From positions 1 through 64,000 of the forward strand of contig JALIBN010000003.1 of NCBI GenBank assembly GCA_030576275.1: a stretch of DNA of 64,000 bases, written 5' to 3'. Of this stretch, positions 51,623 through 61,233 are shown piece by piece. Under the pieces are notes generated by a model. The model was not told where the DNA came from. It saw only the letters and a list, made by a program, of their open reading frames with translations, and did no database searches. Within the stretch, counting starts at the first letter, position 1. Each line of letters opens with the position of its first letter. The stretch comes from Pseudomonadota bacterium (GTDB lineage Bacteria; Pseudomonadota; Gammaproteobacteria; Nitrosococcales; Methylophagaceae). The translations under genes and the position numbers were made by a program.

Positions 51623-53083
51623 ATGTCATCCCATATTCCTAAGGTTTCTCATGCGCCTGATCAAGTACTCGTAGACATTGCAGATTATGTTCACGATTAC
51701 TTAATTACCAGCCCTGAAGCTTTAGATACTGCTCGCTATTGTTTGATGGATACACTTGGTTGCGGTCTAGAAGCACTCTCTTATCCTGCCTGTACAAAGT
51801 TACTGGGACCCGTTGTTACTGGTACTATTGTTCCTAACGGCAGTAAAGTACCTGGCACATCATTTCAGCTTGATCCAATTCTTGCAGCTTTTAATATTGG
51901 CGCAATGGTTCGTTGGCTAGATTTTAATGATACTTGGCTAGCTGCTGAATGGGGCCATCCATCAGATAATCTAGGCGGAATTCTTGCTGTCAGTGATTGG
52001 ATTTCTCGTACTCGCGAACAAGCCGGTAAAAAACCAATTTCAATGCGCGAAGTACTTGTTGCCATGATTAAAGCGCATGAAATTCAAGGCGTTTTAGCAT
52101 TAGAAAATAGCTTTAATCGTGTTGGCTTAGATCATGTTGTGTTGGTGAAAGTTGCCTCAACAGCCGTCGTAACGGGCCTACTTGGTGGTACTAAAGAAGA
52201 TATCATCAATGCAGTATCAAATGCTTGGATAGATGGACAAAGTTTGCGTACTTATCGCCATAGCCCAAATACTGGTTCTCGTAAATCATGGGCTGCCGGT
52301 GATGCTACAAGTCGTGCGGTACGCATTGCATTAATGACCATGAAAGGTGAGATGGGCTACCCATCAGCACTGACTGCAAAAACATGGGGATTTTATGACG
52401 TGCTATTTAAGGGCCAGCCGTTTAAATTTCAACGTGACTACGGGAGTTATGTAATGGAAAATGTACTTTTTAAAATTTCGTTTCCGGCCGAATTTCATGC
52501 TCAAACGGCTGTTGAAAGTGCAATTTTGCTTCACAATGAAATTGGTTCGCGTATCCAGACATTAGATGATATTGCTCTAATCGACAAAATAGAAATTACG
52601 ACTCATGAATCTGCTCTGCGAATTATCGATAAACAAGGACCATTAACAAATCCTGCTGATCGAGATCACTGTATCCAATACATGGCTGCCATCGGGCTTT
52701 TAAAAGGACAACTTACTGCCGCGGATTATGAAGATGATATTGCTGCCGATCCTAGGATTGATGCATTAAGAGATAAAATACACTGCGTTGAAAATGAATC
52801 ATATACTGCAGATTATTTAAACCCTGATAAACGATCGATTGCCAATGCATTACAAGTCATTTTTACTGATGGAACGAGTTCTGAAAACATTGCTGTTGAA
52901 TATCCAATTGGTCACAGACGTCGCCGTAAAGAAGGTATTCCTGAACTCGTTAAAAAATTCAAAATCAATTTAGCACGTCGTTTTCCAGCGAAGCAACAAC
53001 AACAAATTTTGGATGTATGTATGAATGAAGCACAGCTGTGTGCAATGCCTGCTCATGAGTTTGTAGATCAATTTGTGATTTAG
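51623..53083 (+). CDS. prpD: 2-methylcitrate dehydratase (MmgE/PrpD family)
   Basis: [74 protein letters not shown]. Confidence 0.94.
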   Translation: MSSHIPKVSHAPDQVLVDIADYVHDYLITSPEALDTARYCLMDTLGCGLEALSYPACTKLLGPVVTGTIVPNGSKVPGTSFQLDPILAAFNIGAMVRWLDFNDTWLAAEWGHPSDNLGGILAVSDWISRTREQAGKKPISMREVLVAMIKAHEIQGVLALENSFNRVGLDHVVLVKVASTAVVTGLLGGTKEDIINAVSNAWIDGQSLRTYRHSPNTGSRKSWAAGDATSRAVRIALMTMKGEMGYPSALTAKTWGFYDVLFKGQPFKFQRDYGSYVMENVLFKISFPAEFHAQTAVESAILLHNEIGSRIQTLDDIALIDKIEITTHESALRIIDKQGPLTNPADRDHCIQYMAAIGLLKGQLTAADYEDDIAADPRIDALRDKIHCVENESYTADYLNPDKRSIANALQVIFTDGTSSENIAVEYPIGHRRRRKEGIPELVKKFKINLARRFPAKQQQQILDVCMNEAQLCAMPAHEFVDQFVI

Positions 53084-53105
53084 TTATAACGCTTATTTAA
53101 GTTAT

Positions 53106-53140
53106 AAAAAAAGCCCGTATTATTATGATACGGGCTTTTT
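53106..53140. terminator. Rho-independent terminator downstream of prpD
   Basis: AAAAAGCCCGTAT...ATACGGGCTTTTT hairpin with T tract, between convergent prpD and fdh genes. Confidence 0.85.
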
Positions 53141-53166
53141 ATTGATTGTTTGAAAATTAATGTTAA

Positions 53167-54180
53167 TTAATGCGAGTCAGATTCTTTTTTTATAACTGAT
53201 TTAGCCCACAAGTCATGATGTTGTTCAGCCCAAGCTGTATCCACATGCCCTGTCACCATGCCTTCCAAGGCACCTTCTGTACCGATAGTACCTATATAGA
53301 TATGACCAAATGCAAAGGCAATTAAAATGAGCGCTGTAACAACATGGATTAGATGTGAAACTTGAATAATTTCACGCTCTTGATCAAAATTAGGGAAGTC
53401 TAACACTAAGCCAGTTAAGCATAGTGCCACACCCATCGTAGCGAGTGCCCAATACCACATTTTTTCACCACCATTAAGTTTTTCAGCTGAAGGATGTTTA
53501 TCGCCAATCATTCCTCCAAAAGCTTTAAACCACTCCATATCAACTTTATTAAGAAGATTACTCTTAAACCAAGTGACAATCATCGACAATAAAGCAACCA
53601 TAAAGGCTGGGCCAAGAATATTGTGTGTCCATTTTGCTATCTCAGCATAGGCAGAAAAGCCATTATGCCCAAAGATAGGAATCAATACCAAACGACCATA
53701 AAAAAGGCTTAGACCTGTAATGCCAAGGATAACAAACAACCCAGCAGTCAGCCAATGCATACGACGCTCATTTAATGTCCAGCGTTCGATAGTTTGGCCT
53801 GTTCGAGGATGAGTCATTTTAATATTGCCATGCCACATATAAAATACAGCTAATACAGCCAATGTAAAACCGATTAGCCAACTACCATAAGTGGCAATCG
53901 GGCCATTGCGTAATTGTCGCCAAACTTGACCTGAGCCTTGAATTAATTCGTTCGCTTCAAGACCTGTTACCGCTGAATAGCCTTCAGTATTATTGCGGAC
54001 TAAACGCCAATAATCAGATCGTGGATTAGTCTGTTGCTCTCGTACTTGTTCTTCTGCAGCGGTAACAAAACCAGTAGATATATAACCTGTCATCGGTAAT
54101 AGGAATATAGCCATCAACATGACAAGACCAGTCCAAGCCATCATTTTCTTTCGTCTGCTTAATGTGCTTGTTGTCGACAT
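53167..54180 (-). CDS. Formate dehydrogenase cytochrome b (gamma) subunit
   Basis: ERWTLNERRMHWLTAGLFVILGITGLSLFYGR, AEIAKWTHNILGPAFM, LIHVVTALILIAFAFGHIYIGTIGTEGALEGM. Confidence 0.93.
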   Translation of the reverse strand: MSTTSTLSRRKKMMAWTGLVMLMAIFLLPMTGYISTGFVTAAEEQVREQQTNPRSDYWRLVRNNTEGYSAVTGLEANELIQGSGQVWRQLRNGPIATYGSWLIGFTLAVLAVFYMWHGNIKMTHPRTGQTIERWTLNERRMHWLTAGLFVILGITGLSLFYGRLVLIPIFGHNGFSAYAEIAKWTHNILGPAFMVALLSMIVTWFKSNLLNKVDMEWFKAFGGMIGDKHPSAEKLNGGEKMWYWALATMGVALCLTGLVLDFPNFDQEREIIQVSHLIHVVTALILIAFAFGHIYIGTIGTEGALEGMVTGHVDTAWAEQHHDLWAKSVIKKESDSH

Positions 54181-54181
54181 A

Positions 54182-54361
54182 TCAGCGATCCGTTTGAACC
54201 TGAGATAAACGCTTTTGCAATATTGCTTGGCGTTCTTCGTTAGTTTGCGTATGAGTATCTACTTTACCTTTGTAAACTCCAGGTTGATGCAAAGTCACAT
54301 CAGTGTCTTCATAACAAGCCGTTAAACCCAGTAATGTGATAAGCAGTAGACAATATTTCAT
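54182..54361 (-). CDS. Small lipoprotein within the formate dehydrogenase operon
   Basis: Below the ORF track cutoff; reads MKYCLLLITLLGLTACYEDTDVTLHQPGVYKGKVDTHTQTNEERQAILQKRLSQVQTDR*; lipobox LTAC; fits exactly between the fdh beta and gamma genes. Confidence 0.78.
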   Translation of the reverse strand: MKYCLLLITLLGLTACYEDTDVTLHQPGVYKGKVDTHTQTNEERQAILQKRLSQVQTDR

Positions 54362-54362
54362 C

Positions 54363-54947
54363 TTAATCTTTATAAGCTGTATTCCAGCCCCAAGTATTTG
54401 CTACGCCTTCACGACGTATGACACGGTTACGGAATATATCCGATACCATATCGCCATCACCGGCCAATAATGATTTAGTCGAACACATTTCAGCACATAA
54501 AGGTAACTTGCCTTCTGCCAAACGATTTCGACCATATTTTTCTAACTCTTCATGAGAGTGATCTTCTTCTGGGCCACCTGCACAAAATGTACATTTATCC
54601 ATCTTACCGCGAGCACCAAAAGCACCTTCTTGTGGATATTGTGGAGCACCAAACGGACAAGCATAGAGGCAATAACCACAGCCGATACACAAATCTTTAT
54701 CATGTAAGACTACGCCATCATCAGTGGTATAGAAACAATCAACTGGGCACACAGCCTGACACGGCGCATCAGTACAATGCATACACGCTACTGAAATTGA
54801 CTTTTCTCCTGGCAGACCATCATCCATAGTCACCACGCGACGACGGTTAACACCCCAAGGTACTTCATGCTCATTTTTACAAGCCGTGACACAGGCGTTG
54901 CATTCAATGCAGCGTTCCTCATCACACAAAAATTTCATACGAGCCAT
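54363..54947 (-). CDS. Formate dehydrogenase iron-sulfur (beta) subunit
   Basis: Ferredoxin-like 4Fe-4S clusters: DEERCIECNACVTACKNEHEVPWGVNRRRV, CMHCTDAPCQAVCPVDC, CIGCGYCLYACPFGAPQ. Confidence 0.94.
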   Translation of the reverse strand: MARMKFLCDEERCIECNACVTACKNEHEVPWGVNRRRVVTMDDGLPGEKSISVACMHCTDAPCQAVCPVDCFYTTDDGVVLHDKDLCIGCGYCLYACPFGAPQYPQEGAFGARGKMDKCTFCAGGPEEDHSHEELEKYGRNRLAEGKLPLCAEMCSTKSLLAGDGDMVSDIFRNRVIRREGVANTWGWNTAYKD

Positions 54948-54960
54948 TTACATAAACCCC

Positions 54961-57831
54961 TTATACGGCACGAAGACGACAAAGAGACACTTTGGTCTCT
55001 TGCATTTGAGTTACCGAGTCATAGCCATAGGTAAACACGGTGTTACAAGACTCACCCAGAACAAATGGTACCGTTCCTGCAGGATATTTGTCCGTTAAAT
55101 CTTTACCTTGGTAATGACCACCAAAGTGGAATGGCATAAACACAACACCACGTTCAACGCGAGGCGTAACAAATGCCATTACTTTGATTGAGCCACCTTC
55201 TGGCCCATCAACCCAAATTTGCTCACCATGTGTCACGCCAACATCGTTCGCATCACCGGGATTAATTTCAACAAACATATCTTGTTGTAATTCAGCAAGC
55301 CATGGATTTGAACGTGTCTCCTCACCACCACCTTCATATTCGACCAATCGTCCACTGGTCATAATAAGTGGGTAATCTTTGCTAAAATCTTGCGCTTGTA
55401 TCGAGCCATATCGCGTCGGTAAACGATAAAAACTACGACGATCTTCATACGTTGGATATTTTTCAACTAAATCTCGGCGGTTAGTATACAAGGCTTCACG
55501 ATGAATTGGCACCGGATCAGGAAACTCCCAAACAATAGCACGAGCTTTAGCATTACCAAATGGGGCACAACCATGTTTTATTGCTACACGTTGAATACCG
55601 CCTGATAAATCTGTTTTCCAGTTTTTACCTTCTGCGGCCTCTTTTTCTTGTGCTGTCAGATCATTCCACCAGCCCAATTTTTTCAGCATATCAGCTGTAA
55701 ATTCAGGATAACCATCTTCAATTTCAGAACCTAAAGTGAATGAGCCTTCTGCAAGCAGATTATCACCATCACGCTCCACACCAAAACGAGCACGGAAAGG
55801 TAAACCACCTTCTGCAACTGATTTGCTGGTGTCATACAATAATGGCGTACCCGGATGCTTCATTTCTGGAGTACCCCAACAAGGCCAAGGCAAACCATAA
55901 TACTCACCATCACAGGGTCCACCTTCAGCCTTCAAGGTCGTTTTATTGAAGGTATGTAGATTTTCAGACTGCAGTTTCATTCGTTCTGGGGTTTGACCTG
56001 TATAACCAATAGTCCACATTCCCCGGTTAAATTCACGCGTAATATCTTCAATTAATGGTTCTTCTCCATTCACTTTAATGTGTTTGAACAATTGTTCTGC
56101 GAAACCTAATTTGACCGCAAATTTATGCATAATCACATGATCAGGTTTTGATTCAAATAAAGGTTCAATAATCTTATGTCGCCACTGCATAGAGCGATTA
56201 GATGAACTTAATGAACCAGAGGTTTCAAATTGCGTTGAAGCAGGCAATAAATAAAGCCCATCTTGGCGATCACTCATGACAGCTGAAACTGAAGGATACG
56301 GGTCAACAACGACCATTAAGTCGAGTTTTTCCATCGCGGTTTTCATTTCTGGTCCACGCGTCTGACTATTTGGCGCATGTCCCCACAACACCATTGCCCG
56401 TAAATTATCGTTTTGGGCAATATTCTCTTTATCTTCTAACACACCATCAATCCAGCGAGAGACAGGGATACCTTTGGTAAACATGGTACTGACGGCTTTA
56501 CCCTCTTCTTCTTCGTAACTTGATTGATCAAAGCGATTTTGAATCCACTCATAGTCAAGATCCCATACTTTCGCCCAATGTTTCCAAGCACCTTCTGACA
56601 AACCGTAATAACCAGGTAAAGTGTGTGACAGAACACCTAAATCGGTTGCACCTTGTACATTGTCATGGCCACGAAAGATATTCGTTCCACCACCTGGGAC
56701 CCCCATATTACCCAGCACTAACTGGAATATGCAGTAAGCACGCGTATTATTGTTACCCGTGGTGTGTTGCGTTCCACCCATGCACCAAATAAACGTGCCA
56801 GGTCGATGATCAGCCATCGTTTTAGCGGCCTTTAAAACATCTGCTTCTTTAGCGCCGGTTACCCGCTCTACTTCATCAGGTGCCCATTTGGCGACTTCTT
56901 CACGAATGTCATCAAGGCCATAAACACGTTGGTTGATAAATTCTTTGTCTTCCCAACCATTTTTAAAGACGTGCCATAACATACCCCAGACAAACGCTAC
57001 GTCTGTACCTGGTCGAATACTAATAAATTGATCGGCATGCGCTGCTGTACGAGTAAAACGTGGATCAACCACAATAATCGGCGCGCCTTTTTCTTTAGCA
57101 CGGAAAATATGTTGGAGAGACACTGGGTGCGCTTCAGCAGGGTTAGCACCAATGATAAATATCGCTTTAGAATTATGAATATCATTGTATGAATTAGTCA
57201 TGGCACCATAGCCCCATGTATTCGCAACGCCGGCTACCGTTGTTGAGTGACAGATTCGCGCTTGGTGATCGACGTTATTAGTACCCCATAATGAAGCAAA
57301 CTTACGGAATAGATAAGCCTGTTCGTTACTGTGTTTGGCAGAGCCTAGCCAGTAAACAGAGTCGGGGCCTGATTGTTCACGAATCGACAACATTTTATCG
57401 CCGATCTCATTGATGGCTTGTTCCCATGAAATACGTTGCCATTTACCAGCCACTTTTTTCATTGGGTATTTTAGTCGTTTGTCGCCGTGACCATGTTCAC
57501 GTAAAGATGCGCCCTTAGCGCAATGTGAACCTAAGTTAAATGGATGTTCAAAGCTTGGTTCTTGACCAATCCAAACACCATTTTGCACTTCTGCCACTAC
57601 ACCACAACCCACACTACAATGACTACACACACTGCGTACTTTAGTTATTCCGCCTTCGTCATAAGCATAACGTTTACCTTCTAATGCTTCGGCTTTTTGA
57701 ATCATTGCTGGCGGCAGAAGGCTCAAAAAAGCGGCGCCACCTGCGGCGATACCAGAACCTTTCAAAAAGACTCGGCGATTAACGCCGGATGATTGTTCCT
57801 GTGAAGCGGGATTGCGTTTAGTAAGTTTCAT
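54961..57831 (-). CDS. Formate dehydrogenase molybdopterin alpha subunit (Tat-exported, Cys form)
   Basis: Twin-arginine signal (NRRVFLKGSGIAAGGAAFLSLL), SVCSHCSVGCGVVAEV, VDHQARICHSTTVAGVANTWGYGAMTNSYNDI. Confidence 0.94.
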   Translation of the reverse strand: MKLTKRNPASQEQSSGVNRRVFLKGSGIAAGGAAFLSLLPPAMIQKAEALEGKRYAYDEGGITKVRSVCSHCSVGCGVVAEVQNGVWIGQEPSFEHPFNLGSHCAKGASLREHGHGDKRLKYPMKKVAGKWQRISWEQAINEIGDKMLSIREQSGPDSVYWLGSAKHSNEQAYLFRKFASLWGTNNVDHQARICHSTTVAGVANTWGYGAMTNSYNDIHNSKAIFIIGANPAEAHPVSLQHIFRAKEKGAPIIVVDPRFTRTAAHADQFISIRPGTDVAFVWGMLWHVFKNGWEDKEFINQRVYGLDDIREEVAKWAPDEVERVTGAKEADVLKAAKTMADHRPGTFIWCMGGTQHTTGNNNTRAYCIFQLVLGNMGVPGGGTNIFRGHDNVQGATDLGVLSHTLPGYYGLSEGAWKHWAKVWDLDYEWIQNRFDQSSYEEEEGKAVSTMFTKGIPVSRWIDGVLEDKENIAQNDNLRAMVLWGHAPNSQTRGPEMKTAMEKLDLMVVVDPYPSVSAVMSDRQDGLYLLPASTQFETSGSLSSSNRSMQWRHKIIEPLFESKPDHVIMHKFAVKLGFAEQLFKHIKVNGEEPLIEDITREFNRGMWTIGYTGQTPERMKLQSENLHTFNKTTLKAEGGPCDGEYYGLPWPCWGTPEMKHPGTPLLYDTSKSVAEGGLPFRARFGVERDGDNLLAEGSFTLGSEIEDGYPEFTADMLKKLGWWNDLTAQEKEAAEGKNWKTDLSGGIQRVAIKHGCAPFGNAKARAIVWEFPDPVPIHREALYTNRRDLVEKYPTYEDRRSFYRLPTRYGSIQAQDFSKDYPLIMTSGRLVEYEGGGEETRSNPWLAELQQDMFVEINPGDANDVGVTHGEQIWVDGPEGGSIKVMAFVTPRVERGVVFMPFHFGGHYQGKDLTDKYPAGTVPFVLGESCNTVFTYGYDSVTQMQETKVSLCRLRAV

Positions 57832-57839
57832 AATATTTC

Positions 57840-58052
57840 TTAGAAGTCAGCAAGGTGATAGTAAGTATCAACATGTTCCGTACGTTGATAACCTTTAGCT
57901 TTGGGAGTATCAATTTTTGTTATCGGTTCTGCACGCGAAATCGGCGCAGCTTGCACTAGCGAAGGAACTATCGCTAATGTCGCGGTACCACTGACTGCCG
58001 TAGTCAGCTTAGTTAAAAATTCACGTCGGGCAAATATAGGGTTCTTATTCAT
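57840..58052 (-). CDS. Formate dehydrogenase region Tat-signal small protein
   Basis: 70 aa, FARREFLTKLTTAVSGTATLAIVPSL Tat-like signal, conserved-looking ending YQRTEHVDTYYHLADF, immediately upstream of fdh alpha. Confidence 0.82.
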   Translation of the reverse strand: MNKNPIFARREFLTKLTTAVSGTATLAIVPSLVQAAPISRAEPITKIDTPKAKGYQRTEHVDTYYHLADF

Positions 58053-58159
58053 ATCGTACTCCTGAATCCATACCTAAAATAACCACTAAAATAGGATGGA
58101 TTTATATTCAATAGTAATACGCAGATTGTCTCTCATATTGTGTTCTCGAGCAAGTGAAA

Positions 58160-58729
58160 TCAATGGAAGATGGCTGATTCTAACTTGATAAAGCCCATGC
58201 CAAACTCACCAATTGTTTGATAAAATACTGCCTGTTTAGCTTTGACCATATCAGCAAAAAACTGTTCCATCCACGGATTTAAATGATGCTTAAAAAAATC
58301 CTCCGCAGTTACTATTGGCGTACCTTCAGCCATCAATATCAAACGCATCACATCACACTGTGCGGCCGCGTGATCTTCTGGTTCAGCAGTATTACCTTGT
58401 TTTGCCAAACCTAATTTTGCGAGGTCGGTCCGTATTTCGGCCAACGGTTCTTCCATCAAAAAGCCAGTTTGATAATAGGAACCATAGGGAATAAGCTCGC
58501 CATGTGTCACACCAATAAATAAATTCTGATATTCATCGTAAACGGATGACACATCAACATTTTTTGCGGCGGTAATTAATTGCAACCATAATTTACCCAT
58601 TGGACTTTCCGGTTCAGTTACTTCAATAGCAGTCAAATTATCGAGTAATTCTTGATCCGGCGCGGCAGCTAACAGTGTTGCCAATAAAGCATAAGCTTGA
58701 GCTCGCCAAAGTGTATTTTCATCCGCCAT
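58160..58729 (-). CDS. TorD/DmsD family molecular chaperone
   Basis: AYALLATLLAAAPDQELLDNL...YDEYQNLFIGVTHGELIPYGSYYQTGFLMEEPLAEIRTDLAKLGL. Confidence 0.92.
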   Translation of the reverse strand: MADENTLWRAQAYALLATLLAAAPDQELLDNLTAIEVTEPESPMGKLWLQLITAAKNVDVSSVYDEYQNLFIGVTHGELIPYGSYYQTGFLMEEPLAEIRTDLAKLGLAKQGNTAEPEDHAAAQCDVMRLILMAEGTPIVTAEDFFKHHLNPWMEQFFADMVKAKQAVFYQTIGEFGMGFIKLESAIFH

Positions 58730-60261
58730 TAGATTGGGCTCCGTTCAGCTTTAAACATTGCCTTCACACGACAATCCTCACACATTTTCAATCGCTCTAG
58801 TGCCGCGCCTTGAAACATCGAGTGACCTTTTAATTTTTCAGTCATCGTATCAATCATCTTTTTGGTAGCAAAAGGTTTATCGCAACTAATGCAGTTAAAT
58901 ATCGGCTCTTCGTGTAATAGTCTGACTTTACGAGCTTGCTCGCGATTAAACAGATATTGCGGGATTAATGTAATGGCATCTTCAGGACAGGCAGTTTCGC
59001 ACAGACCGCATTGCACACAGAGATCTTCAATAAAATTAAGTTGCGGCTTGTCATTACCATCCAATACAGCACCTACAGGACAGACCGAAACACATGAATG
59101 ACATAAGGTACAGGCTTGGGTATCAATTTTTAGCTCACCAAATGCGGCATTATCTGCCAAAGCTAAGATTTCAACTGCTTTAGGAGCTTGTTTATGTAAA
59201 TGATCCAAGGCTAAACTAATCATCCGCCGTTTATCATCGACACCAGCAAAAGTAGCGCGCTTAATCACTGGCATCTGGTTTGCTGATATTAGTTGCGTTT
59301 TTAATGATGGGAAATCATATTTACCACACCAATTAACGACATTCTCTTTATAGCCTATTCCGATTAGCATATCATTCGTTTTGATGATTTCTTGCTGTAA
59401 TTCCAACCAGTCATGGTCAGTGTGACTGCCCGCATCCCAAACTGTTACGCCACCGGCACCTAACGCCAATGCACTCATCCAAAAAGGCATGCCTAAGCCG
59501 CCAATTTCTTCAATCGAAAAAGCAATAATATTGGCAGGTAACTGTTTAGCCATGGCCTCAATCTGAATCTCAGCGTTATTGAGATCATGAATCAAAAGTT
59601 GTGGTAAAGGTGAAGCCGCGTCAGTTTCTATATCAAAATAAGTCTGAAGCATTGTTCTTAAGCGATTCACACTCACATCGAGTGTCGGCAAGGCATAGCT
59701 CATGGCACCAGATGGACATACTGTCGTACAGCTACCACAGCCCTGACATAATGATGGATTCACCGAAACCGTATCGCCAGTGCTTATTATTGCATCAGCT
59801 GGGCAAGCATCAAGACATTGCGAACAGCCGGCTAGTTGACGTCGTGAATGAGCACAAATTGATGGTTTATAGTTGAAATAGCGGGGTTTATCGAAAGTGC
59901 CGATCAGCTCAGGCAGTTGTTGCAAAGCTTCGGCCAATGCTTGGGCATCCTCACGCGGTGCAAAATAACCCAAAGGTAATACTTTAGATTTGACTACCGC
60001 TTGGTCAAATAGATCCAATACTAAATCGACTGTGAAATTTTTTGCATCTACTTCTACAGAAAATTTCCCCAGCCATCCCTCAATCTTCGTTGGTCTTTGA
60101 GGGCTGGTAATTAATTCTAAATTGGTAAGTTCAAGATGAGAGGAAACAGCGGCGATTTGTTGTACTGTTCCCATCACCAACAATCGTCCAGTCGAATTAA
60201 ATTCCACCAGATCGACTGGCATAATATCTATATGACCAGCGCTTTGTACTAAATTATGCAA
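58729..60261 (-). CDS. 4Fe-4S ferredoxin-type protein of the fdh accessory cluster
   Basis: Four 4Fe-4S motifs (CSQCLDACPADAI, CQGCGSCTTVCPSGAM, CTLCHSCVSVCPVGA, CVQCGLCETACPEDAI). Confidence 0.9.
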   Translation of the reverse strand: MHNLVQSAGHIDIMPVDLVEFNSTGRLLVMGTVQQIAAVSSHLELTNLELITSPQRPTKIEGWLGKFSVEVDAKNFTVDLVLDLFDQAVVKSKVLPLGYFAPREDAQALAEALQQLPELIGTFDKPRYFNYKPSICAHSRRQLAGCSQCLDACPADAIISTGDTVSVNPSLCQGCGSCTTVCPSGAMSYALPTLDVSVNRLRTMLQTYFDIETDAASPLPQLLIHDLNNAEIQIEAMAKQLPANIIAFSIEEIGGLGMPFWMSALALGAGGVTVWDAGSHTDHDWLELQQEIIKTNDMLIGIGYKENVVNWCGKYDFPSLKTQLISANQMPVIKRATFAGVDDKRRMISLALDHLHKQAPKAVEILALADNAAFGELKIDTQACTLCHSCVSVCPVGAVLDGNDKPQLNFIEDLCVQCGLCETACPEDAITLIPQYLFNREQARKVRLLHEEPIFNCISCDKPFATKKMIDTMTEKLKGHSMFQGAALERLKMCEDCRVKAMFKAERSPI

Positions 60262-60742
60262 TCTCGTTATCCTCGTTATCGTTTGGTGATTGGCTCACGT
60301 GCTTAGTCTGTTCATCCACTGATGTAGTTTCAGCATCAGCCATGTTATCCAACTCAGGCTTGTCAGGCTGTTTTTCACCAGGTCTTGTTTTTTGTTCAGC
60401 TAATTTGAGCATGTGTTTCATTTGATGGGTGACAATACTGCCTAAGCTAGCAAATGAAGTGAAGTCATCATCATATTCATTCATTCTATCAACCACATTA
60501 AACTCAGGCTGGCGAAACAAACGTGATAATGCTGCTCTTTTGACCTCAGGATCAACATCAGGCTGTTGCCAGATTGGTATCTCCTCTGTTTCATCTACTA
60601 TTTGTTTTTCAGGTGTCGGTGTAGTATCTGGCTGCACTTGTACAGGTAACACTGTCTCTTGCTCTGCAACGGCTGGTTTATCTAATTTCCGCCGTGACCA
60701 GCGTGATAAAACACTTTCATCATTTTCTGGCTTTTGAGTCAT
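60254..60742 (-). CDS. DUF3306 domain protein (fdh cluster)
   Basis: SVLSRWSRRKLD...IPIWQQPDVDPEVKRAALSRLFRQPEFNVVDRMNEYDDDFTSFASLGSIVTHQMKHML. Confidence 0.88.
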   Translation of the reverse strand: MTQKPENDESVLSRWSRRKLDKPAVAEQETVLPVQVQPDTTPTPEKQIVDETEEIPIWQQPDVDPEVKRAALSRLFRQPEFNVVDRMNEYDDDFTSFASLGSIVTHQMKHMLKLAEQKTRPGEKQPDKPELDNMADAETTSVDEQTKHVSQSPNDNEDNEIA

Positions 60743-61233
60743 TTTTTTTGTTCACCATTATGCCATTGTTTACGACGACGTTTTTTAGGCTCTTCTGGTT
60801 GATAATGCGTTAACACAAATCGTTCTAACCACTGACATAACTCGACTGATAAATTAGCACTTAATACCTGCTCATCGGTTTCCATATATGAGGCTGCTTC
60901 ATCAGAATCTACCGTTGTCAATAAAGGTTTAAAGGGTATGTTTTCCTCGTCACTTTGATTGCACACTATATAGATCTTAGGTTGTTCTGACATTAAATTG
61001 TGGTAATACGAATCACCGTGTAATGGAAATAGCTTTAAGCTTAGATCAGGCCAGATATAGACCTCACCTTGTACTTCAAGTTGTGACAGTTCAGTGGGAG
61101 ATAAACCGGGTATCACACCTGCTAACGACCAAATATCTTCACCCCAAGGATGTTTACTTATTTGTTTCAACATTACGGCAGCAACTGAGCAATGATCTGA
61201 CACTTTTTCCTGCATAACAGTTTCCATACCCAT
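60739..61233 (-). CDS. DUF3305 domain protein (fdh cluster)
   Basis: VMLKQISKHPWGEDIWSLAGVIPG...LKLFPLHGDSYYHNLMSEQPKIYIVCNQSDEE; overlaps the DUF3306 gene. Confidence 0.86.
   Translation of the reverse strand: MGMETVMQEKVSDHCSVAAVMLKQISKHPWGEDIWSLAGVIPGLSPTELSQLEVQGEVYIWPDLSLKLFPLHGDSYYHNLMSEQPKIYIVCNQSDEENIPFKPLLTTVDSDEAASYMETDEQVLSANLSVELCQWLERFVLTHYQPEEPKKRRRKQWHNGEQKK

Noticed and set aside
54961-57831. Possible selenocysteine formate dehydrogenase
   Set aside because: The catalytic position is an ordinary Cys (RICHSTT) with no in-frame TGA; same for the NAD-linked enzyme (RLCHASS).
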